From positions 1-25,262 of the forward strand of contig NGBS01000657.1 in the NCBI GenBank assembly GCA_002245135.1: a stretch of DNA of 25,262 nucleotides. Direction: 5' to 3'. The translations under genes were made by a program, and so were the position numbers. The stretch comes from Proteromonas lacertae (taxonomy: Eukaryota; Sar; Bigyra; Opalinata; Proteromonadidae). This document shows positions 21,301-25,262 of the stretch, in pieces (position 1 is the stretch's first letter; the number at the start of each line of letters is the position of its first letter). The notes under the pieces are model-generated. The model did no database searches and had not been told where the DNA came from. It worked only from the letters and a program-made list of their open reading frames with translations.

Positions 21301-24062
21301 GAGTAATTCTACAATAAACCTTCGTAATTGGTAGAATAGATTGTATTGATAGAGTGATCCTATTGGTCCACTGGTTATTAAACGAATTAAAAGCTTAATT
21401 ACTGTATAGATAGCTGGATGGCCTGATAGATTAGTTTCCAGTATATTTCACTCTGTTTATTACCGCTATCATCTAATAGACTAATATAACTCTGAAATAA
21501 AGGAAAAAGAATATTATGTAACGGATAGGTTTGATTGGGAGCTTGACTTTGAACATGATAATGATTACACTTAAAACAGATAGTACTTGGTAATTGAGCT
21601 TCATATAAATGTAAAGTGTTTGTCTTTTTATTATCACCTACATCATTTACTGGACATTCGTGACAATATATACAATGATTCTCTTATCCAACTCTGGTGG
21701 AGGTGAATATAATATTTTTCCATTTACAGTTGGATAATAATTCAAATATAACGGCTCAATGATTAATAATAGATTCACTACAGTATCTACTGATTTACTT
21801 GTATTACCACCTTCTTCTATTATTTCATTGATTTTCTTGGTTAATGTATCAATATAACTACTCAATAATTCATAAAACAATGATAAATTATCTGGAGAAA
21901 TAAGATATTCTGCATTATATAAATCATTAAATATCAGTGAATTTAATGGATTATTCTCTATGGATATATTAATTAGAGTTGAAATAAGTGATTTGGTTAT
22001 TTCACAAATTTCATTTTCAGTAGAGCTTGATTCTGGTTTGGGTAATTTTAGTCCTTCCATACTAATATCATTCGATAATGAAGGTGGTGGAGGTGGTAAA
22101 CTATCTGATGGATCCTGTATTATTATTGATATTATCATGATAAAACTTTAATATTGAATAAATACACATTGGTTCATAAGCAATCAAATTTCCATTTTCT
22201 TTATTTTCAAATAATATTTTCATATTATTTAACATTTCAATAACATAATCTTTAGGTTGTTTAGTTAAAATTGTGAATAAGGGAGTTAAAAATAATGGAT
22301 TCCTTATTGTATTATTCTCTTTTATTGTTACTGGTTGAATAAATACAGTATAATCAATTCCAATATGTTGAGTATTGCTTAAAAACAATAAATTCATAAT
22401 TACATTGATACTCAAAGGAGTTGTTTCATGTTCAGTTATCATCTTATTCAATATAACAAATCCACCAATATCTTCAAACAATCCAATCCAATCAACTATA
22501 ATTGTTTCAGCATTGTTATTATTGGAATTTGAACTATCTTTTATTGATGATTTTAACAATGTTTTTGATCTACTTCGTTTAGTTTCAGTTGAATCAAATC
22601 TTGTTAATTGTATTACGATAAGTATACCTAATAATCTTACACTTTCATTCTCATTATCTATTTAAATAATAATAATAATAATAATAAATATATATACTGC
22701 AAATATAATGTAAGAATAATTCAATCAAATCAACATCCTTATAGTTCTGTAATATATATTATAAAACTTTATTGATTTTAATAATTTATTAAACAATAAT
22801 AAAATCGATATAATTATTCCACTATCTTTCGTTTCTATACATAATGACAACATTTGTTTAATATCCGATAAATACACTTGATTTTCAAATATTAATTTAA
22901 TCAATAACATACACTTTTCTCTCAATTCATCTTTCTCATCTTTTGTTAAGTTTGATTGGATTTGTGATTGCAATAACATCACTTTAGTATTTACTTCAAT
23001 AGATGGAGTATTATTCCAATTACCATATACCGATGTTGGAGGTATTTCACTATAATACAACTGCCTAATATTATCTAATAGATATTGAATCCAATTGTTC
23101 AACTGTAAATAACTTTTACCATCTTCTTCACATATTATATTCTTTATATTATCATACAATCTTTTATGAGTTTCAAATTTGGTTTTCTTCCATATATTAA
23201 TATTGAGTAATTGATAGATTAAAGTACTAGCTAATTTGACTTGATTCTTTATTGTTTTTATTAATGTGATTATACTTTCGATTGTTCCATCTTCATCTAA
23301 ATACTTGTGTGATAATTGCTTCAATAATACTCCGATTGATTCTGGTGCATAACTTCTCATCATATCACTGGATAATATGAAATTATTATCAATAAGTGAT
23401 GATAATAATGAGAATATATCACACAAACTAACCTTACTATCATCTCCTATATAAAATAATAATAATATATATGTATATATATACTTTTAACATATGTAAA
23501 TAGTGGTAATAATACATTTATTCCTCCAATAATATTCAATGCTTGAATAATGATATTTCTTTCCATATTGCTGTATTGGGAAGTAATTTACTGTAATTAT
23601 GACTCAACGTATCAATTAATATATTTTTATAATGTAAAGTTGGATTGTAATAGAATATTAATTCTTTTTGATGTAATATTAAATCAACATCATTATAAAT
23701 ATGGATTATTATACAAAGCATTGATATTGTAATTGGTTGGAATATTTGATTCAATTTTTGCATCACTAGAAAACATCATACAACTTCCCATTAAACCATT
23801 ATATCCTTTGCCAATAATCCATTTAAAATTATCTTTGATTTTCAAATAAGATATATTCTGTTTAATGATTTGATTTCCATTGATTATTATACTGAATGAT
23901 CTTTAAAAACACTCTTTTTATGGCTTACTATTATATAATACCAATTGTAAGGTTGAAATGAATAGGGAACTGTCATTTCATTCTTTGAATCGTTTGTATT
24001 TTGGACATTATAACATAATAAACTATCTTGAAAATTTAGTTCAATCATTTGACTATTAAAAA

Positions 24063-24099
<37 letters not shown>

Positions 24100-25072
24100 G
24101 ATGTAGTTAATAATAACAAATTACTGGATGATAAAGAAGCAGGATTTGGTCTAATCCATAAATATAACAAATAGCCATTACTAAATAGACTCTTAATGTT
24201 GTTATTTTCAATATCATTATTATTACTAATATATTCTATTCCACTCTTATTACCATAAAAATCAAAGTAATATTCAGGTGATATTTCATGCTGGTATCGA
24301 TGATAACTCATCATTTCACACATTGAACTTAATATGTAAGTTTGATAATGAGGTTTTAATAACATATATTTAAATATTTCAAGCGTTTTGACAGAGATTC
24401 CTCCACTTCCTAATCTTCCAATGATTTTGCAGTATAATTGGATGATGTCTTCTTTCTATATTACAATCTGGTTTACTGAGTAAGGAAAGGATGTAATCTA
24501 AATAGTCAATTCTGAATTTTTCTTTGAATATTATTCTTAGACGAATTGCATTACATCTATTATTCGATTATATAATAATAATAATTTATAGAATGAACAT
24601 TTATACTTTTCATTAATTATCATTAACACTCCTTTCAATATACCAATTCGTAAATTCAATGGAAATGTTTTAAATGTACGTTCTTCAAGGGATTTATACA
24701 GATTTCCACCACCACTTTGATAGTTGAGGTGATCCTACTAATTCTGTAGTTTTCTTGATTTTTGAAAATAATTTCCTTCTACACTAGGATGAAAAATGAA
24801 ACTAAGAACTAATGATATATTTTTCAACTAAATATCATTAATAGCTAAAATATACAATCTTCAAACTTGCTTCTCATAGATTCCCAATTCTCTTGATCTA
24901 AACTTTCATTGTCCTCCTCAAATGGACTTTTTTCATCCCCTGTTTCGCTTACCATAAGATTTAAACTTGATTCTTGTGTATCTTCGCTTTTATTTTCTTT
25001 TGCTGAACTATCATTATTTGCAGTTTTGTTAGATGGAGCTAAACCCTTCACCTTCCTCTTCAAATAGTTCAT
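17824..25072 (-). CDS. Neurobeachin-type BEACH-WD40 protein (N-terminal half with frame breaks)
   Basis: A giant scaffold of the BEACH family (membrane trafficking), about 2200 aa if continuous. Order on the gene strand: acidic start (MNYLKRKVKGLAPSNK), armadillo-like helices, concanavalin-A-like segment (NWYYIIVSHKKSVF, IIINGNQI; about 24050-23770), helical DUF4704-type region with LHLYEAQLPSTICFKC and YPLHNILFPLFQSY, PH-BEACH (HPLKEVEGMFIIGKYI; about 20180-19930), BEACH (KKWQNREISNFEYLMILN, DIPPFHYGTHYSS, FTNLHITFQGGRFDVPDRLF; about 19880-18950), then WD40 repeats to the stop. Clear C-terminal exons: 20234-20793, 19639-20185, 19409-19604, 18357-19375, 17824-18309. Further introns are near 24053-24095, 23447-23484 and 22658-22697. 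From about 24000 to 21400 several one-base frame changes are needed, so the gene may be damaged or the sequence imperfect. Exon limits before 24100 are tentative. Confidence 0.8.
18314..18350. repeat. AAT microsatellite inside a BEACH intron
   Basis: About twelve AAT units fill most of the 47-nt intron 18310-18356, directly between the GTATAT donor and the TATAG acceptor. Confidence 0.9.
24064..24094. repeat. AT microsatellite inside a BEACH intron
   Basis: About fifteen AT units make up most of the intron 24053-24095, running straight on from the GTATAT donor. Confidence 0.9.
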
Positions 25073-25262
25073 TTCAGAAAAAGATCTAAAATAACAACTA
25101 TTTTTTTATTATTTATTTGGACAAACTCATTCTCAAACTTGATTGATGTTTTCTTTATTCAATTCCTCCTTAAGAAGGAACTTTTCAAACCTTGTAACCA
25201 CTCTTCGTATATTAATTATACATTATAAACGTAGATCATATTCCAAATATACAAAATGTTGA

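Noticed and set aside
24430-24470. A further frame break in the BEACH gene before KIIGRLGSGG
   Set aside because: A 25-nt intron starting at a GTAAAC donor can restore the frame, so I do not count it with the other breaks.
25132-25262. Short minus-strand stretch reading VVTRFEKFLLKEELNKENINQ at the right edge
   Set aside because: It has coding-like composition, but no start or clear acceptor site inside the window, and an in-frame stop lies a few codons upstream. It may be the end of a neighbouring gene, but cannot be supported here.
1-25262. Alternative genetic code with reassigned stop codons
   Set aside because: TAA, TAG and TGA all end convincing proteins (for example APC5, CFAP97-like and Hsp70-like), and most in-frame stops inside genes are removed by introns with GT...AG ends.

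Overview
The window looks like nuclear DNA of an AT-rich eukaryote with very short spliceosomal introns (about 24-58 nt, mostly GTAT...TAG). TAA, TAG and TGA all serve as terminal stops, so the genetic code looks standard. The gene set (ER Hsp70 exchange factor, AP-1 sigma, APC5, mitochondrial ribosomal protein uL29m, a CFAP97-type ciliary protein, a BEACH-WD40 giant) fits a flagellated, mitochondrion-bearing protist or early-branching fungus-like organism. I cannot place the lineage more precisely. No prokaryotic, viral, CRISPR or transposon feature was seen.

Layout, left to right: a SIL1-like nucleotide exchange factor (minus, 167-1463, two apparent +1 frame breaks); a large ankyrin/fibronectin-III/WW protein (plus, 1826-5788); the AP-1 sigma adaptor (plus, 5941-6603); a small Tom7-like membrane protein (minus, 6694-6923); APC5 (plus, 6987-9371); a recent tandem array (9182-14798); uL29m (minus, 14536-15088); a CFAP97-like protein (minus, 15200-17465); and a neurobeachin-type BEACH-WD40 protein (minus, 17824-25072) whose N-terminal half carries several frame breaks.

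The most unusual part is the array 9182-14798. Its structure is H-X-H-X-H. H (about 493 nt) is the end of APC5 plus the last exon and last intron of uL29m. X (about 2069 nt) carries a degenerate Hsp70-fold gene. The repeat period is 2562 nt and the copies are nearly identical. The Hsp70-like protein has lost the catalytic lysine and both phosphate-binding loops, and carries a C-terminal SH3/Tudor-like extension. The few differences between the two protein copies hit positions conserved in Hsp70s, and in each case copy 1 is the deviant. The left H/X junction falls at the 5' splice site of the uL29m intron.

The genes are mostly unrelated housekeeping and ciliary genes packed with 40-360 nt between them. 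A shared short element (CAAGCC plus TCGTTT half-sites) lies just upstream of the Hsp70-like genes, uL29m, the CFAP97-like gene and the FN3 gene, and may be a promoter element. All exon models are read by eye from frame continuity, splice signals and family resemblance remembered from known proteins; no alignment or search was run.
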